From Anaerocolumna xylanovorans DSM 12503 (lineage in GTDB: Bacteria; Bacillota; Clostridia; Lachnospirales; Lachnospiraceae): a stretch of 57,833 nucleotides of DNA. Position 1 is the first letter of the stretch. Each line of letters begins with the position of its first letter. Position numbers and translations under genes: made by a program. The stretch is taken from the NCBI RefSeq assembly GCF_900143645.1, contig NZ_FRFD01000008.1, positions 1 through 57,833 on the forward strand. The letters are read 5' to 3'. The notes under the pieces are model-generated. The model saw only the letters and a program-made list of their open reading frames with translations. It searched no databases and had not been told where the DNA came from. Shown here piece after piece: positions 26,928-34,509 of this stretch.

Positions 26928-28766
26928 TTATTTACCTTGTGAATTACGTTTTGCTCTCATTCTAAGAGTAGGGTCTAAGATTTTCTTTCTTATTCGTAAA
27001 TTTTGCGGAGTAACCTCTAAAAGTTCGTCGGTATCAATGAACTCAAGAGCCTGTTCAAGACTTAAGTTTTTAGGAGTAACTAATTTCAGGGATTCGTCAG
27101 CGTTGGAAGAACGGGTATTGGTCAATTGCTTCTTCTTGCAGACATTTACTTCAATATCCTCTGCCTTGCCATTCTGTCCGACTACCATGCCGGAGTATAC
27201 CTTAACACCGGCAGATATAAAGAGAGTACCGCGTTCCTGGGCATTAAAGAGTCCATAAGTAATGGCTTCTCCTGATTCATATGCAATCAGGGAACCCTGC
27301 TTTCTGTACTGGATATCTCCCTTATACGGACCATAACCTTCAAATAATGTGTTTATGATACCGTTACCCTTGGTATCTGTTAAAAATTCGCCTCTGTAAC
27401 CGATGAGTCCTCTGGAAGGAATGATAAATTCCAGTCTGGAATAACCGCCGTTGCCGTTTGACATTCCCTGCAGTTCACCTTTACGTTGGCTTAGTTTATC
27501 AATAACAGTTCCGGTAAATTCATCGGGGACATCAATAATTGCACGTTCCATAGGCTCCAGCTGATGGCCCTTTTCATCATAGCGGTAGAGTACTTCTGCC
27601 TTGCTGACAGCAAATTCATAACCTTCTCTGCGCATATTTTCAATTAAAACGGATAAATGAAGCTCACCCCTGCCGGATACCTTAAAGATTTCTGTGGTGT
27701 CGGTTTCTTCGACACGAAGGCTGACATCGGTATTTAATTCTCGGAATAAGCGGTCTCTTAAATGCCTGGAGGTTATATATTTACCCTCCTGGCCTGCCAG
27801 AGGGCTGTCATTTACAATAAAGTGCATGGCAATGGTGGGTTCTGAAATCTTCTGAAAAAGAATGGGAACGGGGTTCTCAGGGGAGCAGAGGGTATCACCG
27901 ATATGAATGCCTGCAATGCCGGAAATAGCTACGATGGAACCAACGGAAGCTTCATTAATCTCAACTTTCTTAAGCCCTTCAAATTCATAGAGCTTGCTGA
28001 TTTTAACCTTCTGGCATTTTTCGGGATCATGGGCGTTGAGTAAGACAACATCCTGATTTACCTTAATAACACCATTGTCAACCTTACCGACACCGATACG
28101 GCCTACATATTCGTTGTAATCAATGGTACTGATAAGCACCTGGGTGCTTTCCTCCGGATCTCCTTCCGGGGCGGGTATATAGTCTATTATTGTCTCGAAG
28201 AGAGGTTTCATATTCTCAGGAGATTCCTCAAGTTCTAAAATTGCAACACCGGATTTTGCAGAAGCAAATACAAAAGGACAATCAAGCTGATCCTCGCTGG
28301 CATCCAGTTCAATGAAGAGTTCAAGTACTTCATCAATAACTTCCTTGGGTCTGGCTTCCGGACGGTCTATTTTATTAATGCAGACAATAACCGGCAGATT
28401 AAGTTCAAGTGCTTTCTTTAATACGAATTTCGTCTGCGGCATGGGGCCTTCAAAGGCATCCACTACCAAGACTACACCATTTACCATCTTAAGAACACGT
28501 TCTACTTCGCCGCCAAAGTCTGCATGTCCGGGAGTATCGATGATGTTGATTTTTACGCCTCCATAAAAAACAGCAGTATTCTTAGAAAGAATAGTAATAC
28601 CGCGTTCTCTTTCAATATCATTGGAGTCCATGACTCTTTCTTGCACTGTCTGATTGGAACGGAATACTCCGCTTTGTTTTAAAAGCTCATCAACAAGGGT
28701 AGTTTTGCCATGGTCTACGTGGGCTATGATTGCGATGTTTCTGATATCTTCTCTTTTGATACGCAT
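26928..28766 (-). CDS. typA: Translational GTPase TypA/BipA
   Basis: Ribosome-associated GTPase of the elongation factor family (612 aa), linked to ribosome assembly and stress growth. Motifs: G1 AHVDHGKTT (about 15-23), the switch sequence RERGIT, G3 DTPGHADFGGEV, G4 NKIDRP, followed by EF-G-like domains II, III and V and the TypA C-terminal domain. Length matches the family. The DUF2156 gene follows closely. The promoter should lie in the AT-rich region above 28767. Confidence 0.97.
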   Translation of the reverse strand: MRIKREDIRNIAIIAHVDHGKTTLVDELLKQSGVFRSNQTVQERVMDSNDIERERGITILSKNTAVFYGGVKINIIDTPGHADFGGEVERVLKMVNGVVLVVDAFEGPMPQTKFVLKKALELNLPVIVCINKIDRPEARPKEVIDEVLELFIELDASEDQLDCPFVFASAKSGVAILELEESPENMKPLFETIIDYIPAPEGDPEESTQVLISTIDYNEYVGRIGVGKVDNGVIKVNQDVVLLNAHDPEKCQKVKISKLYEFEGLKKVEINEASVGSIVAISGIAGIHIGDTLCSPENPVPILFQKISEPTIAMHFIVNDSPLAGQEGKYITSRHLRDRLFRELNTDVSLRVEETDTTEIFKVSGRGELHLSVLIENMRREGYEFAVSKAEVLYRYDEKGHQLEPMERAIIDVPDEFTGTVIDKLSQRKGELQGMSNGNGGYSRLEFIIPSRGLIGYRGEFLTDTKGNGIINTLFEGYGPYKGDIQYRKQGSLIAYESGEAITYGLFNAQERGTLFISAGVKVYSGMVVGQNGKAEDIEVNVCKKKQLTNTRSSNADESLKLVTPKNLSLEQALEFIDTDELLEVTPQNLRIRKKILDPTLRMRAKRNSQGK

Positions 28767-29178
28767 ATTAATCCTCTTTCCTGAATAGTAAAGCTATAGT
28801 ATATTAGAAGCTGCTGATGCGGCAGAAATCAATTTTATTGTCATAATTAAAATATAATGTCAATAAAATGATATAGATTTATAAAAGTTCAATAATTTCT
28901 AAAAAACGCAAAGAACACTCTAACTTGAATATTGTATCATACTACAGAGAATTTACAAGGCCTTTCTTTTGAAGCTGTTATTTTCAGCGTTTTGCTTACC
29001 AGAAAAAAGTTTTTAATAAAAAAGTTGGAAATTTTTTTAAATTTTAGTTCTAGAGTGAATAAAATTTGCATACATATAGTAATGGAGAATAATTTTATCT
29101 TGAAGGTTAGGACAATACAATTGGGATACCAATTTAAAATTGTACAGAACACGAGTAAAGAGAAGGGAGTCATACGAA
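28767..29178. other. Divergent AT-rich intergenic region
   Basis: About 410 bp between typA (minus) and the OB-fold gene (plus). It is very AT-rich and must carry both promoters. On the minus strand TTGACA is present near 28858, but the matching -10 is poor. No small gene, riboswitch or repeat was recognised. Confidence 0.4.
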
Positions 29179-29811
29179 ATGACAGATAAAGTATTTGATA
29201 ACAATCAAGTAAGTATTGCAGGCGAGGTAATGACTGATTTTGAATTCAGTCACGATGTATTTGGGGAAGGCTTTTACGTTCTGGAGGTTTCAGTAAGCCG
29301 GTTAAGTAATTCCTATGATAACATTCCTGTTATGGTATCGGAAAGGCTGATTGATGTAAAAGCGGATTTAAAGGGCAAATATGTGGAGGTTAACGGGCAG
29401 TTCCGTTCTTATAACCGCCATGAGGACAACAAGAACAGGTTGGTTTTATCCGTATTTGCCAGGGAAATCAAGGTAAGTGATGAGGATACGGAAGGTATCC
29501 GCCCGAATTTCATTTTTTTAGACGGTTTCGTCTGCAAGCAGCCTATTTATCGAAAAACTCCCTTAGGAAGAGAAATTGCGGATATTTTACTTGCAGTTAA
29601 CAGACCTTATGGAAAATCCGATTACATACCCTGCATCTGTTGGGGAAGAAATGCAAGATTTGCCGAGAACTTCGCAGTTGGCGGACATATTCAGGTATGG
29701 GGCAGAATCCAAAGCAGGGAATACCAGAAGAAATTAAATGAAAGTGATTTTGAAAAGCGTATTGCTTATGAAGTATCCGTAAGCAAGCTGGAATATTTGG
29801 AAGAATATTAA
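29179..29811 (+). CDS. Tandem OB-fold single-stranded DNA-binding-like protein
   Basis: A 210-aa protein that looks like two SSB/PriB-type OB folds in a row: residues about 8-100 (NQVSIAGEVMTDFEFSHD) and about 108-208 (FIFLDGFVCKQPIYRKTPLG, then the SSB-like CICWGRNARFAENF and GHIQVWGRIQSREY). It may bind single-stranded nucleic acid. The true start is ATG 29179, with AGAAGGGAG upstream; an in-frame ATG at 29140 has no such site. It lacks the acidic tail of true SSB and is not next to rpsF or rpsR, so it is not the main SSB. Confidence 0.8.
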   Translation: MTDKVFDNNQVSIAGEVMTDFEFSHDVFGEGFYVLEVSVSRLSNSYDNIPVMVSERLIDVKADLKGKYVEVNGQFRSYNRHEDNKNRLVLSVFAREIKVSDEDTEGIRPNFIFLDGFVCKQPIYRKTPLGREIADILLAVNRPYGKSDYIPCICWGRNARFAENFAVGGHIQVWGRIQSREYQKKLNESDFEKRIAYEVSVSKLEYLEEY

Positions 29812-29850
29812 GAAGATAAGACTTTTGGACATAAATTTATGAGAGCCATG

Positions 29851-29905
29851 GGAGGGAGAATCGGCAGCAAGTTTTGCTGCTGATTCTCCCTCCAAGGCTT
29901 CTTTA
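29851..29905. terminator. Bidirectional terminator
   Basis: A 19-bp stem (29851-29869 with 29875-29893; one G-U) with core GGGAGAATC and a 5-nt loop, between the OB-fold gene and the convergent gdx gene. The plus side continues AAGGCTTCTTTATT. Confidence 0.88.
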
Positions 29906-30226
29906 TTAGTGGGAGGATACAAGCTTCAAGCCGATAATTCCGGTTAAAATAAAACCCATACACACAATCCGTAAGATATCCACCGGTTCCTTAAACAGTA
30001 AAATGCCAAGAATTGCAGTGCCGATTGTGCCGATACCTGTCCATATGGCATAGGCAGTTCCTAAGGGCAGGGTCTTTAAAGCCAGGGACAGAAAATAAAA
30101 GCTTGCTACCATTCCGGCAATGGTTAAAAGACTTGGAAAAAGCCTTGTAAACCCGTGGGAATATTTTAGGCCCACGGCCCACCACACTTCACAGATACCT
30201 GCAATAATTAAGTATAACCATCTCAT
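29906..30226 (-). CDS. gdx: Guanidinium exporter Gdx (SMR family)
   Basis: Small multidrug resistance-type membrane protein, 106 aa, four membrane segments. The marks ICEVWWAVGLKYSHGFTR (essential Glu in segment 1) and TAYAIWTGIGTIG fit the Gdx/SugE branch, which exports guanidinium in exchange for protons. A guanidine-I riboswitch stands upstream on the same strand, which strongly supports guanidinium rather than general cationic drugs as substrate. AAGGAG precedes the ATG. It probably works as an antiparallel homodimer, as known for this branch. Confidence 0.93.
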   Translation of the reverse strand: MRWLYLIIAGICEVWWAVGLKYSHGFTRLFPSLLTIAGMVASFYFLSLALKTLPLGTAYAIWTGIGTIGTAILGILLFKEPVDILRIVCMGFILTGIIGLKLVSSH

Positions 30227-30286
30227 AAATTTCTCCTTTTATTACGGTTTATTTTTGACGAAAGACCGTCAGTATAGAGGGGAATA

Positions 30287-30312
30287 GTTTGAAAAATCAA
30301 GATTTTTCAAAC
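30287..30312 (-). repeat. 26-bp palindrome in the gdx leader
   Basis: GTTTGAAAAATC (30287-30298) and GATTTTTCAAAC (30301-30312) pair perfectly around AA. It lies between the riboswitch terminator and the gdx start and has no T-run after it, so it is either an RNA stability element or a protein operator. A smaller stem TGACG...CGTCA sits at 30256-30271. Confidence 0.6.
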
Positions 30313-30350
30313 ACAACGTTGGAAAAGGCATGGAGGATAGGGTAAAAGAA

Positions 30351-30390
30351 AAAGCCCGGGATGATATTAAAAAATATCTCCCAGGCTTTT
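30351..30390 (-). terminator. Riboswitch-controlled terminator of gdx
   Basis: On the minus strand the 3' end of the aptamer (AAGCCTGGGAGATATT) pairs with AATATCATCCCGGGCTT downstream, followed by TTTCTTTT. Guanidine binding should hold the aptamer and prevent this terminator. Confidence 0.85.
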
Positions 30391-30466
30391 ATCCTTCCGT
30401 GAACGCAGTTACCTGCGCGTTTTATCTTGGACCAGGCCAATACTGCCGTATTGCGGAACCCTATAA
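30371..30466 (-). ncRNA. Guanidine-I riboswitch (ykkC type)
   Basis: On the minus strand the conserved blocks are visible in order: TATAGGGTTCCG, CTGGTCCAAGA, a stem with GCGCAGGTAACTGCG, CACGGAAGGATAAAAGCC and GGGAGA. These match the ykkC subtype 1 consensus. The aptamer overlaps a terminator stem and lies directly upstream of the exporter gene, so guanidinium should turn the exporter on. Confidence 0.93.
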
Positions 30467-30495
30467 AACTTAAACTATATATTTTACCTGAATCT

Positions 30496-30524
30496 ATGAT
30501 ACAAAAGAATCGGAGCAAAGTCAA
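30496..30524 (-). promoter_or_regulatory. Promoter of the gdx riboswitch transcript
   Basis: On the minus strand TTGACT (30524-30519), a 17-bp spacer and TATCAT (30501-30496), just upstream of the aptamer. Confidence 0.8.
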
Positions 30525-30585
30525 GACCGGCATTTATAGTGGATTAAGATTTCCTGTGTTTGCTGCAAACTTTAGTAAAATGTAA

Positions 30586-30614
30586 TTGACATTAAAAAAC
30601 CATAATGTTAATAT
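30586..30614 (+). promoter_or_regulatory. Promoter of dapA
   Basis: TTGACA at 30586-30591, 17-bp spacer, TAATAT at 30609-30614, upstream of the lysine riboswitch. Confidence 0.82.
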
Positions 30615-30657
30615 AGGGGTGTGTCAAATATAACATATAATAACATAACGTGATTTT

Positions 30658-30826
30658 GGTAGAGGCGCATTTTTTAAGAGTACATAGCAGGATATGGCAG
30701 AACATAAAGGAATGCTGTGGAAAGGAAAGAATGCCGAAATAAAGAGAAATTTTGCTTTTTCTTTATTGGGCATACAGTTAAGAGCTGTATGACTGTCATC
30801 AGGAATTTGATGGAGTGCTGCCTGAA
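30658..30826 (+). ncRNA. Lysine riboswitch (L box)
   Basis: The conserved L-box parts are present: AGAGGCGCAT with AAGAGTA (30661-30682), GGAAAGGAAAGAATGCCGAA (about 30719-30738), and the 3' core GACTGTCATCAGGAATTTGA with TGGAGTGCTGCCT (about 30791-30823). It precedes the first lysine-pathway gene dapA and the terminator at 30879-30904; lysine binding should end transcription early. Confidence 0.93.
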
Positions 30827-30878
30827 GAATGATAGTTTGTTTCTCCAGTGTTGGAGGAATTTTTCGGGATTCTTTGGT

Positions 30879-30904
30879 GTCGGCTCACGGGCCGGCTTTT
30901 TTTT
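30879..30904 (+). terminator. Lysine riboswitch terminator
   Basis: GTCGGC (30879-30884) pairs with GCCGGC (30891-30896), followed by eight T residues. It is the expression platform of the L box. Confidence 0.88.
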
Positions 30905-30985
30905 ATTTCACTTACACATTTCTTTGCCAAAAGAAAAATGCGTTAGTCTTAAGGTCCGAAAGGACAAAAATTAGGAGGTGCCTGC

Positions 30986-31876
30986 ATGGCAATATTTAAA
31001 GGAGCGGGAGTTGCGATTGTAACACCCTTTGATGAAAATTTGAATGTGAATTACGAAAAGTTAGGCGGACTGATTGATTACCAGATTGAGAACGGTACGG
31101 ACAGTATTATTATCTGCGGAACTACCGGAGAATCTTCTACCCTTACGGAAAAAGAACATATGGAATGCATCCGTTATACGGTGGATAAGGTGGCAAAGAG
31201 AGTTCCGGTTATAGCCGGTACCGGTTCCAACTGTACCCAGACTGCCATAGAGCTTTCAGAGGATGCGTTAAAGGCAGGAGCAGACGGGCTTCTTTTAGTA
31301 ACACCTTATTATAATAAGGCGACGCAGAAAGGTTTGATACAGCATTTTACCATGATAGCAAAGGCGGTAGATTTGCCGGTTATTCTCTATAATGTACCCG
31401 GCAGGACAGGCTGCAATCTTTTGCCGGCTACGGCAGCACAGCTGTATAAGGATGTGGATAACATTGTGGGAATTAAGGAAGCCAGTGGAAATATCTCGCA
31501 GGTGGTGGAATTAATGCACTGCACCCAGGGAGACATTGACCTTTATTCCGGAAATGATGACCAGGTGGTACCGCTGCTTTCCTTAGGAGGCATTGGAGTT
31601 ATCTCGGTTTTATCTAATATTCTTCCCAGAGAAACCCATAATATTGTTGCTGATTTCTTAATGGGAGATGTTAAGAAAAGCCTGCGGGAACAGTTAAGGC
31701 TGATACCTTTGATTGACGCACTTTTTTGTGAGGTAAATCCCATACCGGTTAAGAAGGCCATGAATCTTATGGGTTTTGAAGTAGGCGGTTTAAGAAGTCC
31801 TTTAACAGAGATGGAAGAAGCGAATACCGAAAGGCTTATTAAGGCTATGAAGGACTTGAAAATTACACTGGTGTGA
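30986..31876 (+). CDS. dapA: 4-hydroxy-tetrahydrodipicolinate synthase
   Basis: Joins pyruvate and aspartate semialdehyde in the first step committed to diaminopimelate and lysine. The 296-aa TIM-barrel enzyme has GTTGESSTL (substrate carboxylate site), YNVPGRTG with the catalytic Tyr, and VGIKEASGN with the Schiff-base Lys at about 163. Length is normal. AGGAGG precedes the ATG. It is controlled by the lysine riboswitch upstream; dapB follows 143 bp later and may be read from the same transcript. Confidence 0.97.
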   Translation: MAIFKGAGVAIVTPFDENLNVNYEKLGGLIDYQIENGTDSIIICGTTGESSTLTEKEHMECIRYTVDKVAKRVPVIAGTGSNCTQTAIELSEDALKAGADGLLLVTPYYNKATQKGLIQHFTMIAKAVDLPVILYNVPGRTGCNLLPATAAQLYKDVDNIVGIKEASGNISQVVELMHCTQGDIDLYSGNDDQVVPLLSLGGIGVISVLSNILPRETHNIVADFLMGDVKKSLREQLRLIPLIDALFCEVNPIPVKKAMNLMGFEVGGLRSPLTEMEEANTERLIKAMKDLKITLV

Positions 31877-32019
31877 TTCCGTCTTGGAAAATATGGTAAT
31901 AAGGATAGCAAACAGCGGCAATTTATTATATAATTAAGATAAGTATATCTTGTTATCCTGTTTTACCGGATGGGAACAGGAGAGAGAAATATAAGGTACG
32001 TGAAAGAAAAGAGGTTAAA

Positions 32020-32781
32020 ATGGTTCGTATAATTTTGCGCGGCTGTAATGGCCGCATGGGTCAGGAAATCACAAGGCTCTGTAAGAGTGATGGAGAAATA
32101 GAAATCATTGCGGGGACTGACTTAAGCAGCCGCTTTGAAAATCCTTATCCTGTGTATGATTCCTTTTTAAAGATAGAAGAAAAAGGGGATGTGGTTGTAG
32201 ACTTCTCTTCCCCGGCTGGATTAAAGGAAATGCTTGATTACTGCATCAGTACTAAAACTCCCCTTGTATTATGCACAACAGGTCTTTCAGAGGAGGATAT
32301 CAGCCTGGTAAAGAAAGCGTCAGAGAACATTGCTATTCTTCGTTCAGCGAATATGTCCATGGGAATCAATACTATGATTAAGCTGATAAAAGAGGCAGCT
32401 AAGATGCTTGGCGAAAGCGGTTTTGATATTGAGATTGTAGAAAAGCATCATAACCAGAAGGTGGATGCGCCCTCCGGAACAGCACTCTTACTGGCAGATT
32501 CCATGAATGAAGTGTTAGGCGGAGAATATGATTATGTATATGACCGTTCAGCGGTAAGGGAAAAACGAAATGAAAAGGAAATCGGAATATCTGCAGTCAG
32601 GGGCGGCAGCATTGTAGGAGACCATGAAGTAATATTTGCCGGTCTTGATGAGGTGATTGAGATAAAGCACATTGCGTATTCCCGGGCTATTTTAGCCAAG
32701 GGTGCCATATCAGCTGCTAAATTTATTAAGGAGAGGGAACCCGGACTATACAATATGCAGGATGTTCTTGCTTCGAACTAA
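32020..32781 (+). CDS. dapB: 4-hydroxy-tetrahydrodipicolinate reductase
   Basis: NAD(P)H-dependent reductase for the second step of the diaminopimelate path (253 aa). The N-terminal nucleotide site reads RGCNGRMGQEI, the catalytic region EKHHNQKVDAPSGTA lies near 146-160, and VRGGSIVGDH near the C-terminal part. A 143-bp gap from dapA holds only weak hairpins. A terminator follows at 32807-32849. Confidence 0.97.
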   Translation: MVRIILRGCNGRMGQEITRLCKSDGEIEIIAGTDLSSRFENPYPVYDSFLKIEEKGDVVVDFSSPAGLKEMLDYCISTKTPLVLCTTGLSEEDISLVKKASENIAILRSANMSMGINTMIKLIKEAAKMLGESGFDIEIVEKHHNQKVDAPSGTALLLADSMNEVLGGEYDYVYDRSAVREKRNEKEIGISAVRGGSIVGDHEVIFAGLDEVIEIKHIAYSRAILAKGAISAAKFIKEREPGLYNMQDVLASN

Positions 32782-32806
32782 AAAAAGATGTCTAAATTAT
32801 ATTCCT

Positions 32807-32858
32807 ATAAGCGGGATATCAGAGGAGAGTGTGCTGGTATCCCGCTTATGCGTGCTTT
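32807..32858 (+). terminator. Terminator of dapA-dapB
   Basis: A perfect 12-bp stem ATAAGCGGGATA (32807-32818) with TATCCCGCTTAT (32838-32849), then GCGTGCTTTTG. Confidence 0.8.
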
Positions 32859-32917
32859 TGGTACGCGCAGCCCATATGATAGAATAGACAAAAAACATGT
32901 AGAATAGGCATGAACTA

Positions 32918-32945
32918 TTGTAAAAAATATCCAACCTGATATAAT
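32918..32945 (+). promoter_or_regulatory. Promoter of the small-ORF locus
   Basis: TTGTAA at 32918-32923, 16-bp spacer and TATAAT at 32940-32945 with an extended -10 (TGATATAAT). The transcript would start about 50 bp before the 22-codon ORF. Confidence 0.75.
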
Positions 32946-33000
32946 GTAACTGTAACAATAAATACTATCTTTGAGGTATTCTTTTGAAAGGGGGAGTTTC

Positions 33001-33069
33001 ATGAAAAGCATGAAACAAGTTTCTGACGACGAGCAGATGGAAAAGACAAAAAAGAAAGAAGGGTGGTGA
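33001..33069 (+). CDS. Small leader ORF (22 aa) before a toxin-like ORF
   Basis: A 22-codon frame starting at ATG 33001 with AAAGGGGGAG upstream, ending in KKKEGWW. It is charged and soluble. Its stop lies 4 bp before the start of the next small ORF, which has a GGTGGTGA site inside this frame, so translation of the two is probably coupled. I do not recognise the peptide. Confidence 0.5.
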   Translation: MKSMKQVSDDEQMEKTKKKEGW

Positions 33070-33073
33070 GTAA

Positions 33074-33175
33074 ATGGTCACCTACGATTCCTTGTTTCTG
33101 ATGATTCAATTTAGCATGCTGCTGATTGCTATGTTTGGCTTCATGCAGAACAAAAGCAACCGAAAAAAACACTAG
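33074..33175 (+). CDS. Small membrane protein, holin-like toxin type (candidate type I toxin)
   Basis: A 33-codon frame at ATG 33074. The peptide begins MVTYDSLFLMIQF, has one hydrophobic helix (about residues 5-24) and a basic tail NKSNRKKH. This is the shape of the putative holin-like toxin (Hol_Tox) and TxpA-type peptides of Firmicutes, which open with M-x-T-Y and end in Lys-rich tails. A promoter precedes the unit, a strong terminator follows at 33239, and an antisense promoter lies just after the ORF. The toxin call is an inference from form and context. Confidence 0.6.
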   Translation: MVTYDSLFLMIQFSMLLIAMFGFMQNKSNRKKH

Positions 33176-33191
33176 GAGAATAACTACGAGA

Positions 33192-33220
33192 ATATAACAG
33201 GAGGCATATGAACCTTACAA
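33192..33220 (-). promoter_or_regulatory. Candidate promoter of an antisense RNA
   Basis: On the minus strand TTGTAA (33220-33215), a 17-bp spacer and TTATAT (33197-33192). A transcript from here would run through the holin-like ORF in antisense, as expected for a type I antitoxin RNA. Confidence 0.55.
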
Positions 33221-33240
33221 ATCCCGCACATAATCATTAG
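33208..33240 (+). CDS. 10-codon ORF with strong ribosome binding site
   Basis: ATG 33208 follows AGGAGG at good spacing and encodes MNLTNPAHNH before TAG at 33238, which lies in the first bases of the terminator stem. It may be an accidental frame, or a target by which ribosomes affect the terminator or the antisense promoter that it overlaps. Confidence 0.3.
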   Translation: MNLTNPAHNH

Positions 33241-33281
33241 AGAGCATCCGTCTTTTATAGAATGGATGCTCTCTTTTATTT
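33239..33281 (+). terminator. Terminator of the small-ORF locus
   Basis: An 11-bp perfect stem AGAGAGCATCC (33239-33249) with GGATGCTCTCT (33264-33274), followed by TTTATTT. Confidence 0.88.
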
Positions 33282-33446
33282 AAAAATGCAAGATATTAAA
33301 AATTTTCCATAAAATGATGAAAAAGTTCACAAATTTTTCGCAAACTAATAGTAACATGTTCTTGTTGGTCTGCATCGGAAAAGGCTGTACCTTTGCGGAC
33401 ATATCCAAGGAAAGAAAAAAAGCTTTCATATAAGGAGGAGAAAAGG

Positions 33447-34508
33447 TTGATTGAAGTTAAACATCTGGTGAAAAAGTATGGGGAACATCTTGCAGTAGAT
33501 GACTTAAGCTTTACTCTCGAAAAAGGACAGATATTAGGATTCTTAGGTCCTAACGGTGCAGGAAAATCTACTACAATGAATATTCTCACAGGGTATATAT
33601 CAGCGACGGAAGGAATCGTTACGATAAACGGTCATGATATTTTTGATGAACCGGAGGAAGCTAAGAAATGTATCGGCTATCTCCCGGAGCTTCCGCCCTT
33701 GTATCAGGATATGACAGTGAGGGAGTATTTAAACTTTGTAGCTGATATTAAGTCTGTAAAAAAGAACGAAAAGAGAAAAATGATCGACAGGATTATGAGG
33801 ATGACCAAGATTACAGATGTATCCGAGCGTTTGATTAAGCAGCTGTCAAAAGGATACAAGCAAAGGGTGGGTCTTGCCCAGGCGATTATCGGCTTCCCGG
33901 AGGTTATTATCTTAGATGAGCCTACGGTAGGGCTTGATCCCATGCAGATTATTGAAATCAGGGATCTGATCAAGGAACTTAGCAAGGACCACACGATTAT
34001 CCTTAGCTCCCACATCCTTTCCGAGGTTAGTGCAATCTGCGATAAGGTTATGATTATTAATAAGGGAAGGCTGATCGTATCCGATACGCCGGATAATCTC
34101 TCCAAGCATATCGGTGGTTCCCAGGGTCTTCATCTGGAAGTAAAGGGTGAGCAGGCAGATATTAAAAAGGCTCTTGAGAGCATACCTGAAATCACCAAGC
34201 TTGAATTTGAAAAGAGTTCAAAGGGCGGTATTGTGAAGCTTTCTGCTTACAGCGCAGAAGAGAGCGATATCAGAGAAGCGGTATTTTATGCCTTAAGTGA
34301 TGCAAAGTGTCCTATCTATGACATGCATTCCACAAAGATGTCCCTTGAAGATATCTTCCTTGAACTGACACAGGAAAAAGAGAATGTGCATGTTTCTAAA
34401 AATTCAAACAGGCTTTTCCGCAGAAGTAAGCAAAAGAACGAGGAAGAGCTTGCAGCTTTGGGCGAAGAAATAAATAATCAGGAATCTGAACATAAGGAGG
34501 AGAATTAG
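33447..34508 (+). CDS. ABC transporter ATP-binding protein (GldA-like)
   Basis: ATPase of an ABC-2 type transporter (353 aa). Walker A is GPNGAGKST (near residue 37), the signature region LSKGYKQRVG and Walker B VIILDEPTVGLD follow, then the SSHILSEV switch. The C-terminal extension of about 110 residues ends in a charged tail. The start is the TTG at 33447, which has TAAGGAGGAG upstream; the frame opens further up without a site. It heads a four-gene operon with a permease, a GldG-like protein and a DUF4340 protein. Confidence 0.92.
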   Translation: MIEVKHLVKKYGEHLAVDDLSFTLEKGQILGFLGPNGAGKSTTMNILTGYISATEGIVTINGHDIFDEPEEAKKCIGYLPELPPLYQDMTVREYLNFVADIKSVKKNEKRKMIDRIMRMTKITDVSERLIKQLSKGYKQRVGLAQAIIGFPEVIILDEPTVGLDPMQIIEIRDLIKELSKDHTIILSSHILSEVSAICDKVMIINKGRLIVSDTPDNLSKHIGGSQGLHLEVKGEQADIKKALESIPEITKLEFEKSSKGGIVKLSAYSAEESDIREAVFYALSDAKCPIYDMHSTKMSLEDIFLELTQEKENVHVSKNSNRLFRRSKQKNEEELAALGEEINNQESEHKEEN

Positions 34509-34509
34509 G

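Noticed and set aside
30297..30533. Minus-strand open frame of 78 codons before gdx
   Set aside because: It covers the guanidine-I riboswitch, terminator and promoter.
30717..30974. Open frame of 85 codons before dapA
   Set aside because: It lies within the lysine riboswitch and its terminator; the conserved L-box bases explain the sequence.
31877..32019. Possible riboswitch between dapA and dapB
   Set aside because: Only weak stems such as CCTGTT/AACAGG are visible and no conserved aptamer blocks.
33074..33175. Holin-like peptide as a sign of a prophage
   Set aside because: No phage structural, lysis or integration genes are near, and the form with an antisense promoter fits a chromosomal type I toxin better.
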